From: Salinarimonas sp.
Lineage (GTDB): Bacteria; Pseudomonadota; Alphaproteobacteria; Rhizobiales; Beijerinckiaceae
DNA: 58,051 bases
Direction: 5' to 3'
Assembly: GCA_020832565.1 (NCBI GenBank)
Contig: JAFIEI010000021.1
Coordinates: forward strand, 1 to 58,051
Shown: positions 24,332 through 32,536 of the stretch, piece after piece
Layout: the number at the start of each line of letters is the position of its first letter
Numbering within the stretch: position 1 is the stretch's first letter
Translations under genes and position numbers: made by a program
Notes under the pieces: model-generated
Told to the model about the DNA's origin: nothing
Seen by the model: only the letters and a program-made list of their open reading frames with translations
Database searches by the model: none

Positions 24332-25171
24332 ATGCGCTTCGCCTTTGCCGGGATCGATATGCTCGCACCAGCCTTCGAGGCGCTGCTGCAATGTGGCTGG
24401 ACGCCCCGCAAACTGTTCACGCGCCCCTGCGACGGGCTGGTGGATTTCAACGAGCGCGTCGTCGCCATTGCCCGGCAATGCGATCTGCCGATCCAGGCGA
24501 CGCGGATCACGCCGGCTGATATCGCAGCCCTCGCGGATGACGGCGTCGAATGCCTCGTCGTGGCCGGTTACAAATGGCGCGTAACAGGCTGGGAAGACGT
24601 CATTCCATACGCCTTCAACATTCACCCGTCGCTGCTGCCGGAGGCGCGCGGCCCCTTCCCGGTGATCCGCGCCCTGATGGAGGAGCGCACGGAATGGGGT
24701 GTAAGCGCGCACAAGCTCGCCCATGATTTCGATACCGGCGACATCCTCGGGCGCGAGCGCTTTGCCGTCGCGCCGAGCGATACACTCGACAGCGTGATGA
24801 TCCGCTGTCAGTTCGCCGCCGGGCGCCTCGCCGCACGGATCGCGCAGGATCTGCCCGCCCATTGGCGCGACGCCGAAATCCAGGGCCCCGGGAGCTATTG
24901 GGACCGCCCGACCGACAATGACCGGCGGCTGCGTTTCGAAGCCGGTACGCAGGCCGTTCTGAACACGGTGCGCGCTTTCGGGCGCGTCGAAACGATCGCC
25001 GGGCTCGCCGGTCACGATTACCACGTTGCATCCGCCTGCGGCTGGGAGGAGAGCCATAGCCTGCCCGCCGGGCAGGTCGTGCATGATCACGGCGGGCATC
25101 TCACGGTGACGACGCGGGATGGTTTCGTCGTCCTCACGCGCTGGTGCCCCGTTCCGCTTCACCAGCGTTAA
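24332..25171 (+). CDS. Formyltransferase-family protein
   Basis: The 279-residue protein has the N-terminal formyltransferase fold shared by methionyl-tRNA and GAR formyltransferases. It carries FNIHPSLLPEARGPFPVIRAL, which holds the catalytic Asn and His, and AHDFDTGDILG, which holds the Asp. It is shorter than Fmt and lacks a clear Fmt C-terminal tRNA-binding domain; the last 80 residues may form a small beta domain. It could modify an amino sugar or another metabolite. The start at 24332 (MRFAFAGIDM) has AAAGGA at good spacing. It is divergent from the photolyase and is the last ordinary gene before the AT-rich accessory segment. Confidence 0.75.
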   Translation: MRFAFAGIDMLAPAFEALLQCGWTPRKLFTRPCDGLVDFNERVVAIARQCDLPIQATRITPADIAALADDGVECLVVAGYKWRVTGWEDVIPYAFNIHPSLLPEARGPFPVIRALMEERTEWGVSAHKLAHDFDTGDILGRERFAVAPSDTLDSVMIRCQFAAGRLAARIAQDLPAHWRDAEIQGPGSYWDRPTDNDRRLRFEAGTQAVLNTVRAFGRVETIAGLAGHDYHVASACGWEESHSLPAGQVVHDHGGHLTVTTRDGFVVLTRWCPVPLHQR

Positions 25172-25562
25172 CCGGGCGGGTGGAACAATTCGAGGCTGCA
25201 ATTTGTTGTGATATTTTATTGACAAATTATCGATGAAACGTCATTACCTGATCTGCAAGTTCCGGCTTCGGGCGGCGGGTTCACACTTTTTTGCCCTGGC
25301 CCGGCCCTAGATGGTGCGGTCCATTTATGCGTTCATGTTATTATTCTTTTCTCAGGAGGCGGTTTTCGCTACGGCAACCCTTGCATCTTATGGCTTATTT
25401 CCGAAAATTTAACAATTTAAAGATGCTTCAATACCTCGATTTTTCAGTAATTTCCTTTATCTTTCAGAGTTTTAGGGATGCATATGAAATTTGAATATCG
25501 TTTGGCTAAAAAAATGCAATTTTCATGTTGACAAAAGCAACGGAATATAGCAATTTTTTATC
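25172..25562. other. AT-rich gene-poor segment, likely foreign DNA
   Basis: No convincing gene is present. From about 25200 the base composition drops sharply in GC compared with both flanks, with runs such as aaatttaacaatttaaag. The longest plus-strand frame (25291-25494) has no ribosome site and no recognisable product. A TTGACA occurs at 25219-25224 and another at 25529-25534; the second could drive the RNA candidate downstream. The composition shift and the nearby insertion sequence and integrase stub suggest acquired DNA. Confidence 0.6.
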
Positions 25563-25732
25563 GCTACATGTCGATCCAGGGTACGTGATATTGCATCATC
25601 TTCATCCGGACTCAGGCAGGCAGGTGGCAGCGTATGCGTGATCCCCTCGCGCATGCATGGTCCTCGAGCCGTCTCTCGGCTCATGGTTTCCTCCCAACTT
25701 TTCCAACGGCTCCTCCGGGAGCCGTTTTTTTT
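25563..25732 (+). ncRNA. Candidate small RNA with three hairpins and a strong terminator
   Basis: Three hairpins follow each other: 25632-25656 (GTATGCG with CGCATGC, one wobble pair), 25666-25682 (GAGCCG with CGGCTC) and the terminator at 25705-25732. Between the last two is TTTCCTCCCAAC, and the terminator loop region reads CTCCTCC, both complementary to ribosome binding sites. A TTGACA at 25529-25534 could be the -35, but the -10 is poor. No protein gene leads into the terminator. Alphaproteobacteria have small RNAs with anti-Shine-Dalgarno loops (the suhB/ar14 type), so this is a fair candidate, but the 5' end is a guess and expression is unproven. Confidence 0.4.
25705..25732 (+). terminator. 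Rho-independent terminator of the RNA candidate
   Basis: AACGGCTCC and GGAGCCGTT form a perfect 9-base stem with a 4-base loop, followed by eight T residues counting the overlap. This is the most canonical intrinsic terminator in the window, yet no protein gene lies directly upstream of it. Confidence 0.88.
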
Positions 25733-26103
25733 CGCCACTAGCCGTTCTTGCTTGTTACGGGCTTGAGACACGGGGTGTTGGCCATAGAGCATCATGCCGT
25801 CAGGTGGATACCGGCTGACGGGCGGAATGATGCGCCGAAACAATGATTTAGAGTGACCGATCTGACGGAGTCTACAGTACACGACGCTATTGCGGTGAGG
25901 GGCGAAATGGATTCGGTTTGTAGATTCTCGACCAAAAGGATCTTCAAGATGGCCAACGCCCTGATCGCCCCTCTATACGAGACGCTACGCCGCCATTGTT
26001 GATTTCCGTCGAGAAGTGACCCGGGCATGGAGTGGGCCCCTCGGGCCGGACAGAGGAGCCGAATTGAATTGACCGGTGCACCGGGCTTCAGGAGGATGAA
26101 GCC

Positions 26104-27609
26104 ATGGCATTGCGGGAGAAGCTGCCGCTGCGCGAGATTTCGCGACGCACTGGTTTGTCGCGGAACACCATCAAGAAGTATCTGAACGCGGGTACCGTCG
26201 AACCGAAGTTCGCGACGCCCCAAAGGGCGAGCAAGCTTGACCCTTTCGCTGAGAAGCTGGGTGCCTGGCTGAAGACGGAGGCCGGCAAATCGCGCAAGCA
26301 GCGCCGGACGCTGAAGCAGCTCCATGCCGATCTGATGGCTCTCGGCTTCACGGGTTCCTACAATCGGGTTGCGGCCTTTGCCCGGGCATGGCGGATGGAT
26401 CGCCAGCGGGAGCAGCAGACGACGGGGCGCGGTACCTTCGTCCCTCTGGCCTTTCGCCCCGGCGAGGCGTTCCAGTTCGACTGGAGTGAGGATTACGCTG
26501 TCCTCGGCGGCGAGCGCACCAAGCTGCAGGTCGCCCATATCAAGCTGTCGCACAGCCGAGCCTTCCTGCTTCGGGCTTATCTGCTCCAGACCCACGAGAT
26601 GCTGTTCGATGCCCATTGGCACGGGTTCCGCGTTCTCGGTGGCGTGCCGGGGCGCGGCATCTATGACAACATGCGCACCGCAGTCGATCGCGTCGGTCGC
26701 GGCAAGGAACGTCAGGTCAATAACCGGTTCCTCGCCATGACGAACCACTATGTCTTTGAACCGGCGTTCTGCAATCCCGCCTCGGGCTGGGAGAAGGGAC
26801 AGGTCGAGAAGAATGTCCAGGATGCACGACCTCGCCTGTGGCAGCCGATGCCGAACTGCTCCGATCTGGCTGCGCTGAACGCCTGGCTGGAACAGCGTTG
26901 CATGGAGCTGTGGCACGAGATTCCGCACGGCACTCTGCCCGGCACCATTGCTGCGGTCTGGGCCGAGGAGCAGGCTGTGCTGATGCCGCTGCCGTCTGCC
27001 TTCGATGGCTTTGTCGAGCAGAGCAAGCACGTCTCGCCGACCTGCCTGATCAACTTCGAGCGCAATCGCTACAGCGTTCCCGCGTCATTCGCCAACCGCC
27101 CCGTCAGTCTGCGGATCTATCCCGATCGGCTGGTGGTGGCCGCCGAAGGGCAGATTCTCTGCGAGCATCCGCGCGTCATCGATCGCTCTCACAAGCAACT
27201 GCCCCGCACGATCTATGACTGGCGACACTATCTGGCGGTCATCCAGCGAAAGCCCGGGGCACTGCGGAACGGGGCACCCTTCGCGGAATTGCCCATGGCA
27301 TTCAGACAGTTGCAGGATCAGATGCTGCGCCGTCCCGGTGGAGACCGTGAGATGGTCGATATTCTGGCGCTCGTCCTGCAGCACGATGAGGAGGCCGTAC
27401 TGACCGCCGTGGAACTCGCCCTGGCCGAGGGCGTGCCGACCAAGACCCATGTCCTGAACCTGTTGCATCGCCTCATTGACGGCAAGACAACCCGCGGACC
27501 CGACGTAGACACGCCGCAGGCGCTGATCCTGAGCCGTGAGCCGACAGCCAATGTCGAGCGCTATGACGGCCTGCGCCTCCAAAATGACGGAGGCCGCCAT
27601 GCGTCATGA
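26104..27609 (+). CDS. istA: IS21-family transposase IstA
   Basis: The 501-residue protein has an N-terminal helix-turn-helix (LPLREISRRTGLSRNTIKKY), a DDE catalytic core and a C-terminal beta-barrel-like region. The acidic residues are seen in FQFDWSED, IYDNMRTAVD and WEKGQVEKNV. It lacks the first residues of some IstA proteins but is close to full length and has no internal stop. AGGAGG lies upstream of the ATG. Its end overlaps istB, as usual. The protein may be made, but without IstB and the right end it can act only in trans. Confidence 0.93.
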   Translation: MALREKLPLREISRRTGLSRNTIKKYLNAGTVEPKFATPQRASKLDPFAEKLGAWLKTEAGKSRKQRRTLKQLHADLMALGFTGSYNRVAAFARAWRMDRQREQQTTGRGTFVPLAFRPGEAFQFDWSEDYAVLGGERTKLQVAHIKLSHSRAFLLRAYLLQTHEMLFDAHWHGFRVLGGVPGRGIYDNMRTAVDRVGRGKERQVNNRFLAMTNHYVFEPAFCNPASGWEKGQVEKNVQDARPRLWQPMPNCSDLAALNAWLEQRCMELWHEIPHGTLPGTIAAVWAEEQAVLMPLPSAFDGFVEQSKHVSPTCLINFERNRYSVPASFANRPVSLRIYPDRLVVAAEGQILCEHPRVIDRSHKQLPRTIYDWRHYLAVIQRKPGALRNGAPFAELPMAFRQLQDQMLRRPGGDREMVDILALVLQHDEEAVLTAVELALAEGVPTKTHVLNLLHRLIDGKTTRGPDVDTPQALILSREPTANVERYDGLRLQNDGGRHAS

Positions 27610-27896
27610 TCCTGCCAGCGGCGCCGTCGTCATCATGCTGCGCAGCCTTAAGATGTACGGTATGTCGCAGGCCGTCACCGATCTGATCGAACAGGGCGCA
27701 CCGGCATTCGATGCCGCCGTGCCGATCCTGTCCCAGCTGCTCAAGGCTGAACTGACTGAGCGTGAGGTGCGCTCGATCGCCTATCATCTGAAGGTCGCAC
27801 GCTTCCCTGCCTACAAGGATCTCTCCGGCTTCGACTTCGCATCCAGCGAGATCAACGAGGCAACGGTGCGTCAGCTTCACCGGTGTGAGTTCCTCG
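27600..27896 (+). pseudogene. istB: IstB helper ATPase, 5' fragment
   Basis: The frame gives an IstB N-terminus (SLKMYGMSQAVTDLIEQG, AYHLKVARFPAYKDLSGFDF, EATVRQLHRCEFLE) and then turns into unrelated residues at about codon 100. In intact IstB the Walker A motif comes just after this point, so the AAA+ ATPase core is wholly missing. The first codons overlap istA. The breakpoint is the same as the end of the integrase stub on the other strand, so one deletion truncated both. Confidence 0.88.
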
Positions 27897-27993
27897 AGGG
27901 TGTACGACCGATACGGGCCGCTACATCGTCAGAGACGCGACGCAGGTATTGGTAGATGCCGTTGCGTTTCGTGACGTGTGTGGGGAGAGCCAT
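27897..27993 (-). pseudogene. 5' stub of a tRNA-linked tyrosine recombinase (integrase)
   Basis: On the minus strand an ATG at 27993 opens MALPTHVTKRNGIYQYLRRV-SDDVAARIG, which is the N-terminus I know from integrases with a DUF6538-like start (a short basic strand pair, Y-Q-Y/F-R-R-x-P/S). After about 32 codons it runs into the istB fragment. It begins 86 bases beyond the 3' end of tRNA-Arg and on the same strand, the normal place of an integrase next to its attachment site. The catalytic domain is missing. Confidence 0.6.
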
Positions 27994-28078
27994 GTTATGC
28001 AGAATGTTATGCATTTCGAGGCATTCAAGCCGCAGATTAGGGCGGAAAGCATTTATTCTTAAAGGTTTCTTGAAAAAA

Positions 28079-28155
28079 TGGCGCGCCCGAAAGGATTCGA
28101 ACCTCTGACCCCCAGATTCGTAGTCTGGTGCTCTATCCAGCTGAGCTACGGGCGC
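28079..28155 (-). tRNA. tRNA-Arg (anticodon ACG)
   Basis: The 77-base gene folds into a full cloverleaf. The acceptor arms GCGCCCG and CGGGCGC pair, the D-arm has AGCTCAGCTGGATAGAGC, the anticodon loop CTACGAA gives ACG, and the T-arm has GGTTCGAATCC. The discriminator is G and CCA is encoded. A run of six T residues follows the 3' end, before the integrase stub. This tRNA is a common integration site for genomic islands. Confidence 0.95.
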
Positions 28156-28192
28156 TTGCCACAGGCGCGGCATTGCCGCGTCGGTGGGCGGT

Positions 28193-28221
28193 GGATAGAA
28201 CCTTTCGGGGGGGGTTGGCAA
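28193..28221 (-). promoter_or_regulatory. Likely promoter of tRNA-Arg
   Basis: On the minus strand TTGCCA and CTATCC are 17 bases apart and lie about 38 bases upstream of the mature tRNA 5' end. The spacer contains a run of C residues. This is a normal alphaproteobacterial stable-RNA promoter arrangement. Confidence 0.55.
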
Positions 28222-28332
28222 GCCCCTTTTTGCGGATTCCGGTGAAAGTTTCTCGCGGGCGCGGCCCGCAGCTCACGCAAGGACAGGAGCACCAATGATC
28301 CGGGTGGCTGCGCGAGCTCTCGGCCGCGCGGC

Positions 28333-29871
28333 TCATTCGGGTTGCGGGAAGGCCAGTTCGAAGCACGTACCCCGCTCACCGCTCTCCTGCGTCTCGACGA
28401 GACCGATCGTGCCGCCATGCAGGCGCATGATTTCGTCGCAGATTGCGAGCCCGAGGCCGGTGCCGCCTGAACGCGCCGAACCCTCGAAGGGGCGAAACAG
28501 GTTCTGGCGCGCGCGTGGCGGCAGGCCGGGCCCTGCGTCACGAAAGCGGATCAGCACGTAAGCCCTACCCTCCCCCTCAACGCGTCGGGCCTCCACGTCG
28601 AGATAGCGGTCCTCGGGCGCGCTCTTGCGCAGGGCCTCCACCGTATTGCGCGCGAGATTGGTGAAGACGCGGCGGACCTGCTCGCGATCGGCCACGAGGG
28701 CGAGATCCTGCGGAATATCGATCCTCAGCCGCACCGGGGCCTGCTCAGAGACGGCCCCGTCATCCGGCTGCGTGACGGCCTCCTCATCGACCGGCTCCAG
28801 CCCCGGCAGGTCGGCGAGCTCGCGCACGAGCGGCGCGAGAACGAAGCGCTCCGGCCTGGGCTCGGGCTCCTCCGCCTTGCCGAAAGCCATTGTCGCCTCG
28901 CTGAAATCGATGGCGCGCTGGAGCGTATCGACGAGGCGCGGCGCAAATTTCTGCACCAGCGGATCGGAGGCGCCCGCCATTCTGTCGGAGAGCAATTGCG
29001 CTGCGGTGAGCATGTTGCGCAGTTCGTGATTGATCCGCGAGACGCCCTGGCCCAGCTCCGCCAGCCGCTTCTTGCGGCGAAGCGCCCGCTCGAGCGCCCG
29101 CTCCATCCGCTCGAGCGCCCTCTCGGCCACGCCGATCTCGTCCATGCGCTGCGAGGGTGCGATGATATGGCTGCGATCCTCCGGATCGGCGGCGAAACGG
29201 GTGAGGTTGTCGGTGAGCCGGCGCACGGGCCGCACGATCACCCATTGCAGCGCCAGATAGACCAGCCCCGCCGTGATCGCGGATATGATCAGCGAGAGGA
29301 TGAGGATGTTGCGTGAAAAGGTGATCAGGGCGGCGCGCAGGGGTGCCTCGTCGATGACGATCTCGACGAAATCGACCGGCACCGCCGTGCGCATTCCCGC
29401 AGGCGTTTCCATCCCTGCCCCGACCACGCGCATCGGTTTTTCCGAGGGACGCAGCAAGGTGGTGAAGGCCGCGCCGATTCCCGAGAAGACACCCTGTTCA
29501 CGCAGATCGATTACCCGCCCCACCTCGCGCGGCATGTCCGACACGGCGAGCAGGCGGCGCGTGCCGCCCCCGCGCACCGCCACCGTCATGGCGCCGACAC
29601 CACGCAGGAGATCATCCTCCAGATCGCGCGAGAGCCCGTCGGCGGGGGCGGCATCGAGGACGAGCGCGGCGATCTGCGCCGCGGTCAGCCGGTCGTTGAG
29701 CCAGTTGCGCTGGAATTGTGCGACGGAGGGCACGTAGATCAGCACCTCCGCGAGCATCACGAAGCCGATGGTCAGCCAGAGCAGGCGCGCGGAAAGACCG
29801 AAACGCGAGGATGTCGCCGGTGGTGAATGCACCCGCTCCTGCCTCATCTCATCCGGCGGCCCTGCATCCAT
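28333..29871 (-). CDS. Orphan sensor histidine kinase
   Basis: The 512-residue protein has two membrane helices (about residues 29-48 and 188-212) flanking a periplasmic sensor region without recognisable domain. A HAMP segment (IVRPVRRLTDNLTRFA) is followed by the phosphorylated His282 in RINHELRNM, then a HATPase domain with FTNLARNTVEAL (N box), DAGPGLPP and GGTGLGLAI. No response regulator is adjacent. It starts four bases after the stop of the flavoenzyme gene, so both are in one operon and the kinase may respond to redox or to the product of that enzyme. This pairing is inference from context only. Confidence 0.9.
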   Translation of the reverse strand: MDAGPPDEMRQERVHSPPATSSRFGLSARLLWLTIGFVMLAEVLIYVPSVAQFQRNWLNDRLTAAQIAALVLDAAPADGLSRDLEDDLLRGVGAMTVAVRGGGTRRLLAVSDMPREVGRVIDLREQGVFSGIGAAFTTLLRPSEKPMRVVGAGMETPAGMRTAVPVDFVEIVIDEAPLRAALITFSRNILILSLIISAITAGLVYLALQWVIVRPVRRLTDNLTRFAADPEDRSHIIAPSQRMDEIGVAERALERMERALERALRRKKRLAELGQGVSRINHELRNMLTAAQLLSDRMAGASDPLVQKFAPRLVDTLQRAIDFSEATMAFGKAEEPEPRPERFVLAPLVRELADLPGLEPVDEEAVTQPDDGAVSEQAPVRLRIDIPQDLALVADREQVRRVFTNLARNTVEALRKSAPEDRYLDVEARRVEGEGRAYVLIRFRDAGPGLPPRARQNLFRPFEGSARSGGTGLGLAICDEIMRLHGGTIGLVETQESGERGTCFELAFPQPE

Positions 29872-29875
29872 GCGC

Positions 29876-31411
29876 TTATCCGAACACCCGCAGGAAACGG
29901 ATCAGGCGGCGCACGATCGGCTTGCGCGCTGCCGGCTTCAGGAACTCGACCGCCGCACGTTTCGAGATTTCGGAGAGCGTCGGATAAGCCATCACCACCC
30001 CCGCGATATCCTGCACCTTCATCTTCTTCGTAAGGGCAAGCGTCCACAAGGCAATCAGTTCCCCGGCCTGGGGCGCGGCGATGGTGGCGCCGAGCACCAG
30101 CCCCTTGTGATTGGTGATCACCTTGACATGCCCCGCCTCGCGACGTTCGGCCCGCGCTCTGTCATTCTCGGCCACTGGAAAGCGCAAGACACGGATGCGC
30201 CCCTTATGCACCTTGCGCGCCTCGTCTTCGCTCATGCCGACAGCGGCCAGTTCCGGGTCGGTATAGGTGACGCGCGGGATGATGCTGTTATCGAGCTTCA
30301 CGCGCAAACGGAAAAGCGCGGAGCGGATCACGAGCCCCGCATGCTGGTTCGCCGCATGGGTGAAGCGATAGCCGCCCGTGGCGCCGCCGGCGCAATCGCC
30401 GATCGCGTAGACCCGGCGGTTCGAGGTGCGCAGGCCCTGATCCACATTGATGCCCGAGGGGTCGTGCCGGATGCCGGCAGCGTCGAGGCCGAGATCGTCG
30501 AGCACGGGCTTGCGCCCGGTGGCGACGAGAAGATGCGTGCCCTCGAGCACGGTATCGCCGAGATCGCCGTCAGAATCGCCGTCCGCCCCCGCGAGCGTGA
30601 GCCGTATGGCTCCCGCCTCACCGGAGACCGCCGTGACCTTCGCGCGCGGATGGAAGGCCACGCCTTCGCGGCGCAGTTGCGCTTCGACGACTTCCGCAAG
30701 CTCGCGATCCTCGCGGGCGAGGATGTCCTGCGCCTCGACCACGCTGACCCTGGCGCCGAGCCGCCCGTGAGCCTGGGCGAGTTCGAGCCCGATCGGCCCG
30801 CCGCCGATCACGATCAGATGGCCGGGTTTCCCGGTGAGATCGAAGATCGTTTCGTTGGTATGATGTGGCGTCTCGGTCAGACCCGGGATCGGCGGGATGG
30901 CCGGGCGGGCGCCGGTGGCGATGACGAAACGGCGCGCCTTGATGATCGCGTCACCGGCCTCGACCGTGTCACGCGCCACGAAACGCGCCGAAGCGCGCAG
31001 GACCGTAACCCCCATAGCCTCGAAACGCTCCTGCGAGTCGGTGGGTGCGATGCCCGCGATGACTTCGCGAATATGGTCGCGCAGGGCGGTGTAATCCACC
31101 TGCGGCTCCTGTGCCGTGATCCCGAACGCGGCCGCTTCGCGCATGGCATGGGCGCGCTCCCCCGCCGCGATCAGCGATTTCGAGGGCACGCAGCCCGCAT
31201 TGAGGCAATCGCCGCCCATCTCGCCGCGCTCGATCAGGACGACGGGCACGCCGAAGGAAGCTGCGATCGCCGCAACCGACAGCCCGCCGGAACCGGCGCC
31301 GATGACGCACAGATCTGTCCTGATCTCGCGCTTCTTCGCAGCGCCTGCCGGGTCGGGAGGGGCTGCCTGTGCTGCTTGTGTCTTTGCGTCCGTCGCCGGA
31401 ATATCGGCCAT
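29876..31411 (-). CDS. Pyridine nucleotide-disulfide oxidoreductase, MerA/Lpd-like
   Basis: The 511-residue flavoenzyme has an N-terminal Ala-rich extension, an FAD site (LCVIGAGSGGLSVA), the redox pair in GGDCLNAGCVPSK (Cys69, Cys74) and an NAD(P) site (IVIGGGPIGLELA). The second FAD motif is AIGDC, and the dimerisation domain carries TDPELAAVGMSE. The catalytic His-Glu pair of true lipoamide dehydrogenase is altered: the C-terminus reads AYPTLSEI where Lpd has His-Pro-T-x-x-E, so Tyr replaces the base. It also lacks the C-terminal vicinal Cys pair of MerA. It is best called a family member of unknown substrate. GAGGTG precedes the ATG. It is the first gene of an operon with the sensor kinase. 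Confidence 0.88.
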   Translation of the reverse strand: MADIPATDAKTQAAQAAPPDPAGAAKKREIRTDLCVIGAGSGGLSVAAIAASFGVPVVLIERGEMGGDCLNAGCVPSKSLIAAGERAHAMREAAAFGITAQEPQVDYTALRDHIREVIAGIAPTDSQERFEAMGVTVLRASARFVARDTVEAGDAIIKARRFVIATGARPAIPPIPGLTETPHHTNETIFDLTGKPGHLIVIGGGPIGLELAQAHGRLGARVSVVEAQDILAREDRELAEVVEAQLRREGVAFHPRAKVTAVSGEAGAIRLTLAGADGDSDGDLGDTVLEGTHLLVATGRKPVLDDLGLDAAGIRHDPSGINVDQGLRTSNRRVYAIGDCAGGATGGYRFTHAANQHAGLVIRSALFRLRVKLDNSIIPRVTYTDPELAAVGMSEDEARKVHKGRIRVLRFPVAENDRARAERREAGHVKVITNHKGLVLGATIAAPQAGELIALWTLALTKKMKVQDIAGVVMAYPTLSEISKRAAVEFLKPAARKPIVRRLIRFLRVFG

Positions 31412-31531
31412 GAATCACCTCGTTACATTCGAATAGGGCCGCAATTCTGCGGCGGCGACAAGGTGTTCGCTTACAGAGCACAGTCCGTTTCGTCGAGACA
31501 CGGCATTGTTATCATGCTTTCGGGCCCCGTC

Positions 31532-32536
31532 TCACGGCGCGGAGGAGCCCGCCCGTGCCGTTTTCCAGAGCGAGAAGAACACGCCGCCGGCGAGAATGCT
31601 GAGGGTGACGGTCAGTGAAATTGCCGGATCGACCTTGCCGAAGGCATGCACCCAGAAGACCTTCGCGCCGATGAAGACGAGCACCAGAGCCAAGGCGTAT
31701 TGCAGATAGTCGAAGCGGTGCACCAGCGCCGCTAGGGCAAAGTACAGCGCGCGCAGGCCCAGGATCGCCATGATATTCGCCGTGTAGACGATATAGGTAT
31801 CGGTGGTGATGGCGAAAATCGCGGGCACTGAATCCACGGCAAAGATCAGATCCGCCACGTTGATCACGGCAAGCGCCAGAAACAGCGGCGTGGCGACGAT
31901 CACCATCCGGCCCGAACGGGCATCCTGCTCGCGCACGAAGAATTTCTCCCCATGCAACCGATCCGAGACGCGCATGTGGCGCTTCATGAATCGGATGACG
32001 GGGTTTCCCGCGATATCCGGCTCCCGCTCTTCGCCGAACAGCATGCGCAGGCCGGTGAAGACGAGAAAGGCACCGAAGATCAGCAGCACCCAGTCATAGC
32101 GCTGCACGAGCGCCGCACCGAAACCGATCATGATCCCGCGCAGCACGATCACGGCCAGGATGCCCCAGAGCAGGGCTCGGTACTGGTATTTGCGCGGGAT
32201 GGCGAAATACCCGAAGATCAGCGAGATGACGAAGACATTGTCGACCGAGAGCATCTTCTCCAGGAAATACCCGGTAAAGAAGACCATTCCGGCATGGCTG
32301 CCATCGCTCGTCGTGATCAGGCCGCGGGCATAGGCCCACCAGATCACGCCACCGAAGATCATCGCGACCGCGACATAGAATGCCGAGAGCAGGAGGCTTT
32401 CACCGAGGCCGAGGGCGCGGTTGTGCCGATGCAGGACCCCGAGGTCGAAGGCGAGCAGAACCAGTACCACGGCAATGAAGCTGAGCCACATCCAGAGTGG
32501 CTTGGCGAGCCAGGTGACGAAGAGAAAATCGATCAT
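31532..32536 (-). CDS. TerC/Alx-family integral membrane protein
   Basis: The 334-residue protein has about nine hydrophobic segments and the TerC family acidic motifs EKMLSVDNVFVISLIF and LIFAVDSVPAIFA. The family includes Alx and MeeF-like manganese exporters, and members have also been linked to tellurite resistance and to metal loading of exported enzymes. I chose the ATG at 32536 (MIDFLFVTWL), as the upstream frame is basic and repetitive and covers the 22-base repeats. No yybP-ykoY riboswitch fold was recognised upstream. Neighbours do not help to assign a metal. Confidence 0.9.
   Translation of the reverse strand: MIDFLFVTWLAKPLWMWLSFIAVVLVLLAFDLGVLHRHNRALGLGESLLLSAFYVAVAMIFGGVIWWAYARGLITTSDGSHAGMVFFTGYFLEKMLSVDNVFVISLIFGYFAIPRKYQYRALLWGILAVIVLRGIMIGFGAALVQRYDWVLLIFGAFLVFTGLRMLFGEEREPDIAGNPVIRFMKRHMRVSDRLHGEKFFVREQDARSGRMVIVATPLFLALAVINVADLIFAVDSVPAIFAITTDTYIVYTANIMAILGLRALYFALAALVHRFDYLQYALALVLVFIGAKVFWVHAFGKVDPAISLTVTLSILAGGVFFSLWKTARAGSSAP

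Larger units (their letters stand above)
25997..27896 (+). mobile_element. IS21-family insertion sequence, right end deleted
   Basis: The element holds istA complete and only the first 100 or so codons of istB. Its left end is probably the TGTTGATTTCC at 25997, followed by GTCGAGAAGTGACCC, which looks like an IS21-family terminal repeat. The right end, with the rest of istB and its inverted repeat, is gone: within about ten bases of 27896 the sequence changes to the antisense of an integrase gene. No target duplication can be checked for that reason. It cannot move on its own. Confidence 0.8.

Noticed and set aside
25523-25882. 119-codon minus-strand frame across the terminator region
   Set aside because: No ribosome site or known domain, and it runs through a strong plus-strand terminator and hairpins.
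25765-25996. Fragment of another transposon just left of the IS21 end
   Set aside because: Some phrases look transposon-like, but no frame gave a recognisable protein and no inverted repeats could be paired, so it is not listed.
25172-26000. Second attachment site (copy of the tRNA-Arg 3' end)
   Set aside because: No repeat of the T-arm and acceptor sequence was found in this segment by eye.
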